A stretch of 64,000 nt of DNA from Citricoccus sp. SGAir0253 (GCF_005877055.1 NZ_CP039426.1:35422-99421), one strand, 5' to 3'. Positions 52,535 through 61,446 are shown, counted from the first letter of the stretch. Numbers and translations: made by a program. Notes: generated from the letters alone by a model not told the origin.

Positions 52535-54264
52535 TGCCCAACGTGGTGCGCGGTGATCGGATGACCGGACTGATGACCTATTTGGTCGGTCCGGGCCGGG
52601 CGAACGAGCACACGGATCCGCATCTGGTCGCAGGGGACCCGGCATTGATGGCGTGGCACGACGACGCCGAGTTGGGGCACGACTCGGCGATCGCGATTGC
52701 CCGTCACTTGGACAAGCCGCGCACGGCCTTTGAGGTCGAGGTCAAGGGCGGCCACGTCTGGCATTGTTCGCTGTCCTTGCGTGCCGACGAGGGGCAGCTG
52801 ACGGACGAGCAGTGGAACGGAATCGCCAACGATTTCGTGGCCGCCATGGGCTTCGATGACCACGAGGGAACCAAGGCCCCGTGCCGGTGGGTGGCGGTCC
52901 GTCACGGACTGTCCAAGAACGGCAACGACCACATCCACCTAGCGGTGAACCTGGTTCGGGAGGACGGCACCAAGGCGTCCATCTACAACGACCACCCTCG
53001 TGCCCAGGCGGCCGCCCGCGCGCTGGAAGTCGAGCACGGTCTGGAGCGGCTGGAGTCCGTCACTGCCGAGCGGGCCACGCGTGGCTACGACCCGGCCGAA
53101 CGCCAGGCCCAAGCCCGCGCCCGCGCGAAGGCGAAGTACGAACGCGACCGGTCCACGGCAGGCGGTACAGCGCCGGCCTGGGAGCAGCTGGACCGTGCTG
53201 ACCGGCAGGGCAAGGTGGCCGCCGAGCTGCGCACCGATCAGCCGCGGTATCTGCTGGCCTTGAAGGTGCGGGCCGCTTCGACGGCCAGTGAATCGGAGGC
53301 CGAGTTCGTGCGCCGGATGCGCCGGTCCGGACTGCTGGTCCGGCCACGCTTTGCCGACGGGCGCACCGATGTGGTCACCGGCTACTCGGTGGCCGAACGC
53401 CCCCAGGCCGGGGAGCGTCCCATCTGGTACGGCGGGGGCCACCTGGGGCGCGATCTGACGTTGCCGCGGCTGCGCGACGGCTGGCCCGACACCCCGACCG
53501 GGGCCACCGAGGCGGCCGCCGAATGGACCGCCGCCAAGCGCGGTCGGCGCATCGTTGCCCCGGGCCGGGAAGCCCACGAACCGGACCCGCAACTGTGGCA
53601 GGCGCGCAACGCCGAGCTGGCGGAACTGGTGGAGAAGCTGCGCTCGGTTCCGGTCGATGACCGGGACACTTGGGCGACGGTCGCACGGCAGACCGCCGGG
53701 GCCCTGGCGGCGTGGTCGAACGCCATCGAGGACACCCCCGGGGACCTGGCCGCGGCCTCCGAGGCCCTGTCCCGATCCGCGCAGACGTACCAGCGCACGG
53801 TGCGCCCCCAGCAGGCCGGCACGGTCGCCATCTCCGGGGCGGCCATGCTGCTGGCCAGTGCGGCCCGCTCCGGCCAGGGAGCCGTGGCGCAGGCGGCCAT
53901 GGTGCGCCAACTACTGCGGCTGACCCAGGCCGTCCACGAGGCGGCCGCGGCCGGCCAGCAGGAACGCCAGGCGCGGCTGCTGGCCGAGGACACCCGCGCC
54001 CGGCTCGTGCGCGTCCGTGAGGGCCTGCCCCGGCCCCTCGAGGGCGGGCAGGCCGTGGCAGCACCCGGTGCGGCCACGGCCACGCTGGAACGGCCCGAGG
54101 CCACGCTGGACCCGGAGGTTCAGGCGATGCTGGACCGCCTGAATGCCGGCCACGGGCGATCGGCCACCGAGGCGGCCTCTCCAGTGCCGAACACACTCGG
54201 ACCCAAACCAGTTGAGACCAGGCAGGCGACGACCCCGGGCGCAGAGCGCGGCCCGGAACGATAA
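52531..54264 (+). CDS. Relaxase/mobilisation nuclease (MobA/VirD2-like)
   Basis: A 577-residue protein. The N-terminal 200 residues are a relaxase domain with the His pair of motif III in NGNDHIHLAVNLV at about 130-142, HLDKPRTAFEVEVKGGHVWHCSL upstream, and basic residues. The catalytic Tyr is not certain (Y17 in LMTYLVG is a candidate). The C-terminal half is Ala-rich helical, as in MOBP-type proteins. It nicks oriT and pilots the strand through the T4SS with the coupling protein. Coupled to mobC by overlap. Confidence 0.88.
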   Translation: MMPNVVRGDRMTGLMTYLVGPGRANEHTDPHLVAGDPALMAWHDDAELGHDSAIAIARHLDKPRTAFEVEVKGGHVWHCSLSLRADEGQLTDEQWNGIANDFVAAMGFDDHEGTKAPCRWVAVRHGLSKNGNDHIHLAVNLVREDGTKASIYNDHPRAQAAARALEVEHGLERLESVTAERATRGYDPAERQAQARARAKAKYERDRSTAGGTAPAWEQLDRADRQGKVAAELRTDQPRYLLALKVRAASTASESEAEFVRRMRRSGLLVRPRFADGRTDVVTGYSVAERPQAGERPIWYGGGHLGRDLTLPRLRDGWPDTPTGATEAAAEWTAAKRGRRIVAPGREAHEPDPQLWQARNAELAELVEKLRSVPVDDRDTWATVARQTAGALAAWSNAIEDTPGDLAAASEALSRSAQTYQRTVRPQQAGTVAISGAAMLLASAARSGQGAVAQAAMVRQLLRLTQAVHEAAAAGQQERQARLLAEDTRARLVRVREGLPRPLEGGQAVAAPGAATATLERPEATLDPEVQAMLDRLNAGHGRSATEAASPVPNTLGPKPVETRQATTPGAERGPER

Positions 54265-54280
54265 GAGGAGGGGACCAATC

Positions 54281-55138
54281 ATGGCCGAGGAAAACGACGG
54301 AATCGATGAGGTCTTCGAGGGCCAGCTGCGGGTGGCTATCACCGCCGCCGGACAGATCGGGGAACGGATGGCCCGCGCCCTGGAAGAGTCCCAGCGCCGG
54401 GCCCAGGCCACCAGCGAGCAGGAAGCGCGCGAGCTGGCGTCCCGGCTCGCGGCCGAACGGCAGGCAGCTCGAACCGAACTGGGTGCCGTTCACCGGAAGG
54501 AGTGGTGGGACAACGCCACCCCCGAGCAGATCGGGCGCAGCTATCAGGTCGCCTGCGCCTGGGCGGCCGAGGACCCCGAGGCCGTGCGTGCCGAGCACCG
54601 CATCCGCGACGAGGTCCGCACCCGCTACGGCATCGACGTGGACAACACGGGAGCGGACCCAGAAGCCGTGGGCCAAGCCGTGCAGGTGGAGCTGGAGCGC
54701 GCCGAGCGGGACCGTGCCGACGCCGCGACCGAACAGGGCCGTGCGCAACAGGAGAATACCGAGGCACAGCTGTTGATGGCACAGGCCGACCACGAGGATC
54801 GCCGCGCCGACCAGGCCCGTGCGGCCGAGTACGAGCCGGACCCGGATGAGCGCATCCGCGCGGCCGCGGTATCCGAGCAGAGTGAAGCTCACGCCGTGCA
54901 GGCCAGCGCGGACGGGGCCACGATGTACGACAGCTCCGAGCGGCGCGAGGGCACCGCCCGCGAACTCGAAGCCCGGGGTATCGACAGCGAAGTGGTGGCC
55001 ACCCGGTTGCGCGCCGACGTCAGTCAGGGCAGACCGGCCACCGAGGCCGTCACCGCAACCGGAAAGACCACGGCACCCAAGGTGCGTAAGGCAGCCGGGC
55101 GCGGCCCCACGGTGCAGCGCTCTGGACTGGATCGATGA
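54281..55138 (+). CDS. Coiled-coil mobilisation-linked protein
   Basis: A 285-residue protein from the ATG at 54281 behind AAGAGGAGGGG, 16 bases after the relaxase stop. Long charged helices dominate (MARALEESQRRAQATSEQEA, then ELERAERDRADAATEQ). A central segment EWWDNATPEQIGRSYQVACAW and a C-terminal DSSERREGTARELEARGI region look conserved. No known domain. Third gene of the mobilisation operon, perhaps a relaxosome or transfer accessory. Confidence 0.65.
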   Translation: MAEENDGIDEVFEGQLRVAITAAGQIGERMARALEESQRRAQATSEQEARELASRLAAERQAARTELGAVHRKEWWDNATPEQIGRSYQVACAWAAEDPEAVRAEHRIRDEVRTRYGIDVDNTGADPEAVGQAVQVELERAERDRADAATEQGRAQQENTEAQLLMAQADHEDRRADQARAAEYEPDPDERIRAAAVSEQSEAHAVQASADGATMYDSSERREGTARELEARGIDSEVVATRLRADVSQGRPATEAVTATGKTTAPKVRKAAGRGPTVQRSGLDR

Positions 55139-55212
55139 GCACGCCCTGAGGTGTGTCCGTCGTCGGCTGTGGAGGCATACGGTTTCGCAGACGGAGGTAT
55201 GGTCGGGCGAGC

Positions 55213-56010
55213 CTAGCGCGCCCCCAGGATGGGGAGTCGGTAATACTGTGCTGTGTCGGCGAAGGCCGGGTCAGGGCCGACGTTCTGAGAGGTCACTTGC
55301 AGGAGGTCGTTGCGCCCTGGCGGCAGGTTCTCGTCGGCCCGGCGGTCCCAGTAGGCCCAGCAGGTCCCGGTCAGGGTCCGTGATGGATAGACGATGCCCA
55401 ACGGCTCGTGACCGTCGTCGAGCATCTGCTGTCTGATGACATGGGCCAGTAGCGTGGTCAGATCGCGGTTGGGGCCGGTGACCTCGGTGGCGGTGAGCAT
55501 GGTGACCTCACCCATGGCGCCGGCCGTTGCGGAGGCCAGGTTTTCCAGAGCGTTGAGCGTGTCCGGGTGGTCGATCCGAACCCACCAGCCCTGGCGGGGC
55601 AAGCGGATCTCATAGATCGAGCGCTCCAGTTGCCAATCCACGGAGACCGACCACGGCACGTCGACGCCATTGGCCCTGGCCTCCGCGCTGACCGTCTCGA
55701 TGTATTCGTCTACGGCCATCCCGATGGATTGGGCGGTGCGGGCGATCTGGGCGCGTTCGGCCCGGAACCCGTTCAGGACTTCTGCGTATGCGCACCGGCG
55801 GGAGTCGGCCAGGTAGAGGGTGGAGCCGATGGTGTCGTATCGGCCGCGGGAGTCGCCGGCGCCCGGGTCGGAACCGACCGGCGGCGGTCCCACGTGCTCG
55901 TTCCGCCGGGCGGATAGCGCCCCGTACCGGTCCTTGGCGACCCGGTAGGCCGTTTGCCCGCCGGCTGCGACGAGGTGGAGGCCGGTTGTGGTGCAGGTCC
56001 TTTCGGTCAC
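55213..56010 (-). CDS. RES-domain toxin
   Basis: A 265-residue protein from a GTG overlapping the antitoxin stop (GTGA). The RES region shows YRVAKDRYGALS (Arg), LYLADSRRCAYAEVL (Glu) and a later Ser-bearing segment, the pattern of toxins that consume NAD+ or ADP-ribosylate a target. Bigger than minimal RES toxins (about 160 residues), owing to a helical insert around ARTAQSIGMAVDEYIETV. Paired with the following Xre/MbcA-type gene as a plasmid addiction module. Confidence 0.75.
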   Translation of the reverse strand: MTERTCTTTGLHLVAAGGQTAYRVAKDRYGALSARRNEHVGPPPVGSDPGAGDSRGRYDTIGSTLYLADSRRCAYAEVLNGFRAERAQIARTAQSIGMAVDEYIETVSAEARANGVDVPWSVSVDWQLERSIYEIRLPRQGWWVRIDHPDTLNALENLASATAGAMGEVTMLTATEVTGPNRDLTTLLAHVIRQQMLDDGHEPLGIVYPSRTLTGTCWAYWDRRADENLPPGRNDLLQVTSQNVGPDPAFADTAQYYRLPILGAR

Positions 56011-56387
56011 GCGGCGTGGACGTCGTTCACGAACGCTTCGGCCGCGCCGAGGACTTCGCGGGTGCGCTGCTGCTGGATGTACAAGACCGGGAGGTTCTCC
56101 TCCAGTTGTGGGTTGGCGCCCAGCAGCCACGCCAGGGCCACGTTTCTGCCTTCAGTCATTTCCAGGGTTTTCCATACCCGGTAGCCCAGCCGCAGTCTCG
56201 CTTCCACTTCCGGCCTGGGTTCCGGGCCGTCCGGTTTGGCCCACTTGTGCGGTGAGGTGCGATCTTTGCTTCCTGCCATGGTCTGGACCACCGTAGCGCC
56301 GACATTGGCGTTCAGTTCCCGGACCAGGTCGTGGATGTTCATCCGCGTGGTGTCGCGGAAGACCCTGTCTCGCGTGGCAGATTCCAT
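56007..56387 (-). CDS. Xre/MbcA/ParS-type antitoxin
   Basis: A 126-residue protein from the ATG at 56387. It has NIHDLVRELNANVGATVVQTM (HTH-like), then RLRLGYRVWKTLEMTEGRNVALAWLLGANPQL-type toxin-binding part in consecutive short segments, ending GAAEAFVNDV. This is the usual partner of RES toxins, encoded first and overlapping the toxin start. Upstream the near-palindromic TGCCAGATGTGGCATGGCA (56397-56415) is a likely autoregulatory operator. Confidence 0.78.
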   Translation of the reverse strand: MESATRDRVFRDTTRMNIHDLVRELNANVGATVVQTMAGSKDRTSPHKWAKPDGPEPRPEVEARLRLGYRVWKTLEMTEGRNVALAWLLGANPQLEENLPVLYIQQQRTREVLGAAEAFVNDVHAA

Positions 56388-56529
56388 GTCTTGACAATGC
56401 CAGATGTGGCATGGCAGAGCAACCCTAAATCCACATCTGAGCAACAGGTAATCAACGCCGATAACGAACGTTACGTCAACTCAGAGGACTCTGTGTCCAG
56501 TTGGTCGACTTCCTGACTACTCTTGCCCG

Positions 56530-56968
56530 GCATTGTTCCTCGCCTCGAGGATGTCCTGGTGGATGCGGCTCCGATCGGAGACCCGCCCGGTGAGTCTGAG
56601 GAGCTCGATGTTACGCGGGTCCTTGGCGGCCTGCGGGCCAGCTCCGAGCCCGGGGTTGGCAGCAGGGCGGCGACGTTCGGCGGGGCCGGGCTGGTGCGTT
56701 TCATCGCTTGGCCGGTGATCATGGTCGCCAGCACGTTCCGCGACCAGCCGTGCTGCACCGCGGCCGCGGCGTACCTGTGGCATTGCTCCGCTCCCCCACG
56801 CCTCCACCATGGTGCGCAGGTACTGCAGTTCGCAGGGACAGCCCAGTCGTGCCGAGGGAAATCGGTCCGCAGGTCCGCGGCCAGTCGGCCCGCGGGCGTG
56901 GGTCCTTCGAGCGGAATGCGATGCGAAGGCCGGCCCGGCGGCTCGGGCATGCCTCGGGCAAGCCGCAA
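56530..56968 (-). pseudogene. DUF1016 (YhcG-like PDDEXK nuclease) remnant
   Basis: Pieces of the DUF1016 N-terminal domain are spread over three frames: LAADLRTDFP, GTTGLSLRT, LQYLRTMVEAWGS, AAAVQHGWSRNVLATMI and QAAKDPRNIELLRLTGRV. The C-terminal nuclease domain is absent. At least four single-base deletions are needed to join them, so this is a truly decayed fragment between the toxin module and the metal genes. Confidence 0.75.
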
Positions 56969-56991
56969 TAATCGTTATATAGTGCTATTAT
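56967..56991 (+). promoter_or_regulatory. ArsR/SmtB-type operator
   Basis: An AT-rich imperfect palindrome with ATAAT (56968-56972) and ATTAT (56987-56991) arms around TATATAG stands directly before the arsR-type ATG at 56998. It is the usual 12-2-12-like layout of SmtB/ArsR sites and probably covers the promoter. Confidence 0.65.
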
Positions 56992-56997
56992 CGCCGC

Positions 56998-57375
56998 ATG
57001 ACGATTCCAAATCTACCTGGTGAGTCCTCGGGGCTGGAGGACCGCGGCGTCTACGCGGCATTGTTCCACGCCTTGGCCGAGCCGACGCGGCTCTCCCTGC
57101 TGGAGCATCTGGCCGCCGGTGAACACCGGGTCCGTGATCTGGTGGATCACCTGCATCTGGCTCAGTCGACGGTGAGCAAGCATCTGGCCTGCCTGCGGGA
57201 CTGTGGCCTGGTCACGGTACGTGCCGAGGGGCGGTCCTCGTGGTTTGCCCTGGCCGATCCTCCCCGGTTGGCGGGCCTGCTCGACAGCGCGCAGGAGCTG
57301 TTGGGTGCCTCGGGGGTGTCGCTGTCGCTGCGGGACCACCATGACCACGATGCGCTGTTCACGGAGGAGGGCTGA
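56998..57375 (+). CDS. ArsR/SmtB-family metal regulator
   Basis: A 125-residue protein with winged-HTH FHALAEPTRLSLLEHLAAG and QSTVSKHLACLRDCGLV. Two cysteines spaced CxxxC (65 and 69) in the recognition helix resemble CmtR-type Cd/Pb sensors, and the C-terminus has LRDHHDHDALF, a second possible site. No ribosome site is seen, so it may be leaderless. Its stop overlaps the CDF transporter start (TGATG), and it likely represses both through the palindrome upstream. Confidence 0.85.
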   Translation: MTIPNLPGESSGLEDRGVYAALFHALAEPTRLSLLEHLAAGEHRVRDLVDHLHLAQSTVSKHLACLRDCGLVTVRAEGRSSWFALADPPRLAGLLDSAQELLGASGVSLSLRDHHDHDALFTEEG

Positions 57376-58328
57376 TGGGCGCCGGACACCACCACGGGCA
57401 GGGGCACGGTCACGGTCACGTCCCGGGGCGACCGGATCGGGGGATGCGCACGCGGTTGGCCATCGCCTTCGGTCTGACCGCGGTCATCGTCCTGGCGCAG
57501 GCGGTGGGCAGTGTGCTCACCGGCAGCCTGGCATTGCTGACCGATACCGCCCACGCGCTGGCCGATGCTTCCGGCTTGGCCGTGGCCCTGGTCGCGGCCA
57601 CCATGATGCTGCGTCCGCCCAGCAGCACGCGCACCTGGGGATTTGCCCGGATCGAGGTCATTGCCGCCCTGGGGCAAGCGGTGCTGCTGCTGGTGGTCGG
57701 CACGTATGCGGCGGTCGAGGGGGCGCGTCGGCTCTTCGAGCCCCCGGTCGTGCCGGCCGGTGAGCTGCTGGTCTTCGGGGTGATCGGGCTGGTCGCCAAC
57801 GTCGCGGCCATCGTCGTGCTGGCCTCGCGCCGGGGGGCGAACTTCAACATGCGCGCGGCGTTCCTCGAGGTGCTCAATGACGCGCTGGGCTCAGTGGGGG
57901 TGATCGTCGCGGCGATCGTTATCACCACCACCGGTTTCCAGCGGGCCGATACGATCGCTGCCCTGTTCATCGCCGCGTTGATCGTCCCGCGCGCGGTCCT
58001 GTTGTTGCGGCAAACCCTGCGTGTGCTGATGGAGTTCACCCCTCCGGGTGTGGATCTGGAGGAGGTCCGGGCGCACCTTCTGGAGTTGGAGCATGTGCAG
58101 GGCGTGCACGACCTGCACGCCTCCATGATCGGCACCGGCCTGCCGGTGCTCTCCGCCCACGTCGTGGTTGAGGACCAGTGCTTCCAGTCCGGACATGCCC
58201 CGCGGATCCTGCAGGAAATTCAGGCCTGCCTGAAGGAGCACTTCCCGGTGTCCTTGGACCACGCCACCATTCAGCTGGAGACCGCCGCCCTGCGCGGCCA
58301 GGAGTCCGCCGCCACGCAACACGCCTGA
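57375..58328 (+). CDS. Cation diffusion facilitator (CDF) efflux transporter
   Basis: A 317-residue protein with a His-rich N-terminus (GHHHGQGHGHGH), six membrane segments and a C-terminal cytoplasmic domain. The metal site of TM2 is DTAHALAD (His and Asp four apart). In TM5 the usual His of HxxxD is Glu (LEVLNDALG), a variant seen in some actinobacterial CDFs and relevant to metal choice. It exports Zn(II), Cd(II) or a similar ion against protons and is co-transcribed with the ArsR-type gene. Confidence 0.88.
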   Translation: MGAGHHHGQGHGHGHVPGRPDRGMRTRLAIAFGLTAVIVLAQAVGSVLTGSLALLTDTAHALADASGLAVALVAATMMLRPPSSTRTWGFARIEVIAALGQAVLLLVVGTYAAVEGARRLFEPPVVPAGELLVFGVIGLVANVAAIVVLASRRGANFNMRAAFLEVLNDALGSVGVIVAAIVITTTGFQRADTIAALFIAALIVPRAVLLLRQTLRVLMEFTPPGVDLEEVRAHLLELEHVQGVHDLHASMIGTGLPVLSAHVVVEDQCFQSGHAPRILQEIQACLKEHFPVSLDHATIQLETAALRGQESAATQHA

Positions 58329-58408
58329 CCATCCGTTGCGCCCCGCGGGGTGGTCACCGCCCCGTTCGCCGGGATGGCTACTGGGTTCCGATCACGAGGG
58401 TTCCGGGA

Positions 58409-59116
58409 TCACCGCTCAGGAGCACGGCTTCCCGGACGCATCCAGGCCCGGGGCCGTGACCCAGATGGCGTTGGCCTCCTCCGGGTCAGGGCCACCGAGG
58501 CGCGACCGGTGGCCGGGATGATGACGCTGGTCCCGCCATCGGACCGGTCGGTGACCTGCACGGGTCGGCCGGGCAGTAGGTCGTGGCCGGCGAAGCGGTT
58601 CAGGTGGGCCGGGTCGGCGTCGGAGATCCGCACGATGCGGTAGCTACCGGGGGCGGCCTCGGCCAGGCGCAGGGTGTGGGCCGGCCGGTGGGTGTGGCCG
58701 GCCCGGGTGGGGATGGGGTCCCCGTGCGGGTCGTGGTCGGGGTGGCCGAGTGCGGTGTCGATGCGCTCGATCATGGTGTCGGAGGCGGCGTGCTCGAGAC
58801 GTTCGGCCTCGTCGTGGACCTCCTCCCAGGAGTAGTCCAGGGTGGTGACCAGGAAGGCTTCGAGCAGGCGGTGGCGGCGGACCATGGCCACGGCGTAGTC
58901 GCGTCCGGCCGCGGTGAGGGTGACCGGTTTGTACGGGCGGTGCTCCACCAGCCCCTGGGCGGCCAGGCGCTTGACGGTGTCGGTGACGTTCGGGGCGCTG
59001 GTGCCCATCCGCTCGGCCAGGGCCTTGGTGGTGATGGGAGGGTCCCCCCATTCGGTGGCCGACCAGATGACCTTGAGGTAGTCCTGGGCCACCGGGGTGA
59101 GCTCGCTCGGGTCCAT
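58409..59116 (-). CDS. DtxR/MntR-family regulator, C-terminal end frameshifted
   Basis: A 235-residue protein: winged-HTH (ITTKALAERMGTSAPNVTDTVKRL), dimerisation/metal domain (VRRHRLLEAFLV, then HEAERLEHAAS) and an SH3-like FeoA domain (GSYRIVRISD). After RASVA the frame becomes implausible, while another frame continues with PDPEEANAIWV and ends at 58416. One extra G near 58493 would restore this, shortening the protein to about 233 residues. It probably senses Mn(II) and represses the adjacent Nramp gene through the box at 60452. Confidence 0.85.
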   Translation of the reverse strand: MDPSELTPVAQDYLKVIWSATEWGDPPITTKALAERMGTSAPNVTDTVKRLAAQGLVEHRPYKPVTLTAAGRDYAVAMVRRHRLLEAFLVTTLDYSWEEVHDEAERLEHAASDTMIERIDTALGHPDHDPHGDPIPTRAGHTHRPAHTLRLAEAAPGSYRIVRISDADPAHLNRFAGHDLLPGRPVQVTDRSDGGTSVIIPATGRASVALTRRRPTPSGSRPRAWMRPGSRAPER

Positions 59117-59165
59117 GCCGGTTACGCTACCGAACGCCCCGGTCCTCAGCCCTGCCTGGGGATCC

Positions 59166-60428
59166 TCAGCCCTGTCCGGTGGCCATCAGCCCGATCAGGG
59201 CCAGGTTCAGCGCCACGATCAGGCCCACCACCACCCAGGCCGCCACCCTCAGCGGCCGGGTGTTGGCGAAGGGCCCCATCAGGGTGCGGTTGCCGCTCAG
59301 GGCCACGAGGGGGATCAGGGCGAAGGGGATGCCCAGGCTCAACACCACCTGGGAGAGCACCAGTGCCCAGGTCGGCTCCACCCCGGCGGCGATGATCACC
59401 AGCGCCGGGATCAGGGTCACGGCCCGCCGGGTCACCTGCGGGATGCGCCGGTGCAGCAGCCCGGCCATGATGGTCGAGCCGGCGTAGCAGCCCACCGAGG
59501 TCGAGGCCAGCCCGGAGGCCAGCAGTCCCAGGCCGAAGGCGATGCCGACCACCGGGCCCAGGGCGGTGGTGATCGCCGCGTGGGCCCCCTCGATGCTGTC
59601 GGTGCCGGGCACCCCGGCCAGGTTGCCGGCGGCCAGCAGCAGCATGGCGATGTTCACCGACCCGGCCACCACCAGGGACAGCACCACGTCCCAGCGGGTC
59701 GCGGTGAGCAGCCGCGGCAACGCCGCCGTTGGCGGCGGGCTGCCGTGGCGGTCCCGGGCCAGGGAGGAATGGGCGTAGATGGCGTGCGGCATCACGGTGG
59801 CCCCGAGCATGCTCGCGGCCAGCAGCACCGTCGCGGTGCCCTCGAAGCGCGGCACGATCCCGGCCACCGCCGCATCCCAGGAGACCGGGCCGAAGAACAG
59901 TCCGGTGACGAAGCCGACGGTGACGATCACCAGCAGGCCGATCACCACGAACTCGAAGGGCCGCTGCCCGTGCCGGGACTGGATACCCAGCAGCAGCATC
60001 GAGACGAACCCGATGATCAGCCCGCCGGCCAGCAGGGGGATCCCGAAGAGGATGTGCAGGGCGATCGCCCCGCCCAGGACCTCGGCCAGGTCGGTGGCGG
60101 CGGCCACCAGTTCGGCCTGCACCCAGTAGGCCAGCCGCCGGCCCCGCGGCAGGCGCTTGCCCAGCAGCTCCGGCAGGGAGGACCCGGTGACCAGCCCGAG
60201 CTTGGCCGAGAGGTACTGCACCAGCACGGCCATCAGGTTCGCGGCCACCAGCACCCACACCAGCAGGTACCCGTACTGCGCCCCGGCGGTGAGGTTGGCC
60301 GCCACGTTGCCCGGGTCCACGTAGGCCACCGCCGCCACGAAGGCCGGACCCAGCAGCCAGGGCACCGGCTGCCGGCGCACCCAGCGTTTCCCGGCCGCCG
60401 CGTCCGCGCCCGTCCCGGTCCCGGTCAT
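59166..60428 (-). CDS. mntH: Nramp manganese transporter
   Basis: A 420-residue protein with 11 membrane segments. DPGN in TM1 and MPHAIYAHSS in TM6 are the metal-binding motifs of Nramp proteins. The ATG at 60428 has GAGGA just upstream, whereas two earlier in-frame ATGs (60449 and 60443) lie next to the operator. It imports Mn(II) with protons. It follows the MntR-like gene's position and carries an MntR-type box in its promoter. Confidence 0.9.
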   Translation of the reverse strand: MTGTGTGADAAAGKRWVRRQPVPWLLGPAFVAAVAYVDPGNVAANLTAGAQYGYLLVWVLVAANLMAVLVQYLSAKLGLVTGSSLPELLGKRLPRGRRLAYWVQAELVAAATDLAEVLGGAIALHILFGIPLLAGGLIIGFVSMLLLGIQSRHGQRPFEFVVIGLLVIVTVGFVTGLFFGPVSWDAAVAGIVPRFEGTATVLLAASMLGATVMPHAIYAHSSLARDRHGSPPPTAALPRLLTATRWDVVLSLVVAGSVNIAMLLLAAGNLAGVPGTDSIEGAHAAITTALGPVVGIAFGLGLLASGLASTSVGCYAGSTIMAGLLHRRIPQVTRRAVTLIPALVIIAAGVEPTWALVLSQVVLSLGIPFALIPLVALSGNRTLMGPFANTRPLRVAAWVVVGLIVALNLALIGLMATGQG

Positions 60429-60451
60429 CGTCCTCGAAGGCATCCGCATGC

Positions 60452-60473
60452 AAAGTTAAGCTACACGAACTTT
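60452..60473 (-). promoter_or_regulatory. MntR/DtxR-type operator of the Nramp gene
   Basis: AAAGTT (60452-60457) and AACTTT (60468-60473) form a perfect 6-base inverted repeat with a 10-base centre, 23 bases before the mntH start. It has the size and AT-rich arms of MntR boxes. Confidence 0.7.
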
Positions 60474-60587
60474 GGCGGCGGCAGGAGTGCCCACCGGTCG
60501 CCGAGGTGGCACCGACCCTCCGGGCGCCCGGGCGCCCGGGCGCCGGGGCCGCCGCCCGCGGCCGGTCGGAGCGCCGCGGTGCTGGTC

Positions 60588-61322
60588 CTAGGGGCCGGTG
60601 TAGGCGGAGATCGCCGCGAACAGGGCGAAGCCGCCGGTGAGGGCGATCGGTTCCCACACGCTGGCCGGGCCTTCGTGGGCTTCGGTGATCATCTCCTCGA
60701 ACACCACGGTGGTCAGCGCCCCGCCGGTCAGGGCCAGCACGGCCAGGGTGAGGATCTCCGGGGCCTGGCGCAGGGCGAAGTAGCCCAGGGCGGCCCCGAG
60801 GAAGATGGGGACGGCGAAGCCGGCGGCCATGAGCAGGCGGGTGCGGCGGCGGATGCCGGCCCGGCGCAGGGTGGCGATCGCCGCGAAGCCCTCGGGCAGG
60901 TCGGCCGGGACCTGGCCCAGGGCCAGCAGCAGGCCCAGCGCGGGATTCAGGACGGTGGCGGTGCCGATCATCACCCCGTCGCTGAACAGGTCCAGGGACA
61001 CCCCGGTGAAGATCGCCAGCGGCCCGCTGGCCTCCCCCCCGGCGCCCAGGCGTTGCCGGATCGAGCCGATGGCCCGTTCCAGGCCCATGAACAGGGCCCC
61101 GCCGCCGACGAAGGCCAGGATCGGCACCCAAGGGGCTGAGGCGGCCAGGGCCGCGGGCATCAGTTCCAGCCCGACCACGGCCATCACGATGCCCGCGGCC
61201 AGGTGCAGGGCCAGGGACAGGGCCCGCGCGGAGACCGTGAGCAGCTCGGCGGTGAGCCCGCCGAGGAAGTTCCCGGCCGCGGGCAGTGCGGCCAGGGCCA
61301 GGACGAGGGCGAAACCTTCCAT
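60588..61322 (-). CDS. ZIP-family divalent metal transporter
   Basis: A 244-residue protein from the ATG at 61322. It has eight hydrophobic segments, with DLFSDGVMIG and ADLPEGFAAIA corresponding to the metal-binding TM4 and TM5 of ZIP proteins (the usual HNxxDG His is replaced by Leu-Phe). It could import Zn, Mn or Fe, or act in efflux as some bacterial relatives might. It stands alone, leftward, behind the Nramp gene. Confidence 0.82.
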   Translation of the reverse strand: MEGFALVLALAALPAAGNFLGGLTAELLTVSARALSLALHLAAGIVMAVVGLELMPAALAASAPWVPILAFVGGGALFMGLERAIGSIRQRLGAGGEASGPLAIFTGVSLDLFSDGVMIGTATVLNPALGLLLALGQVPADLPEGFAAIATLRRAGIRRRTRLLMAAGFAVPIFLGAALGYFALRQAPEILTLAVLALTGGALTTVVFEEMITEAHEGPASVWEPIALTGGFALFAAISAYTGP

Positions 61323-61365
61323 GCCGACTCCCTTCCGGTGCTTGCCCCCCACCGTGACACCACCG

Positions 61366-61409
61366 GGCCGGCCCGTCCACCCGGGGCCGGCCCGTCCACC
61401 CGGGGCCGG
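61366..61409. repeat. Tandem 19-bp GC-rich repeat
   Basis: GGCCGGCCCGTCCACCCGG occurs twice in direct succession (61366-61384 and 61385-61403), followed by a partial third copy, just upstream of the ZIP gene. Confidence 0.7.
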
Positions 61410-61446
61410 CCCCGCCCGCCCCGGGGCCCCGCGCCCTGGGGGTCCC

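Noticed and set aside
54143..54280. Extended N-terminus for the coiled-coil protein after the relaxase
   Set aside because: It overlaps the relaxase end. The ATG at 54281 has a strong ribosome site.
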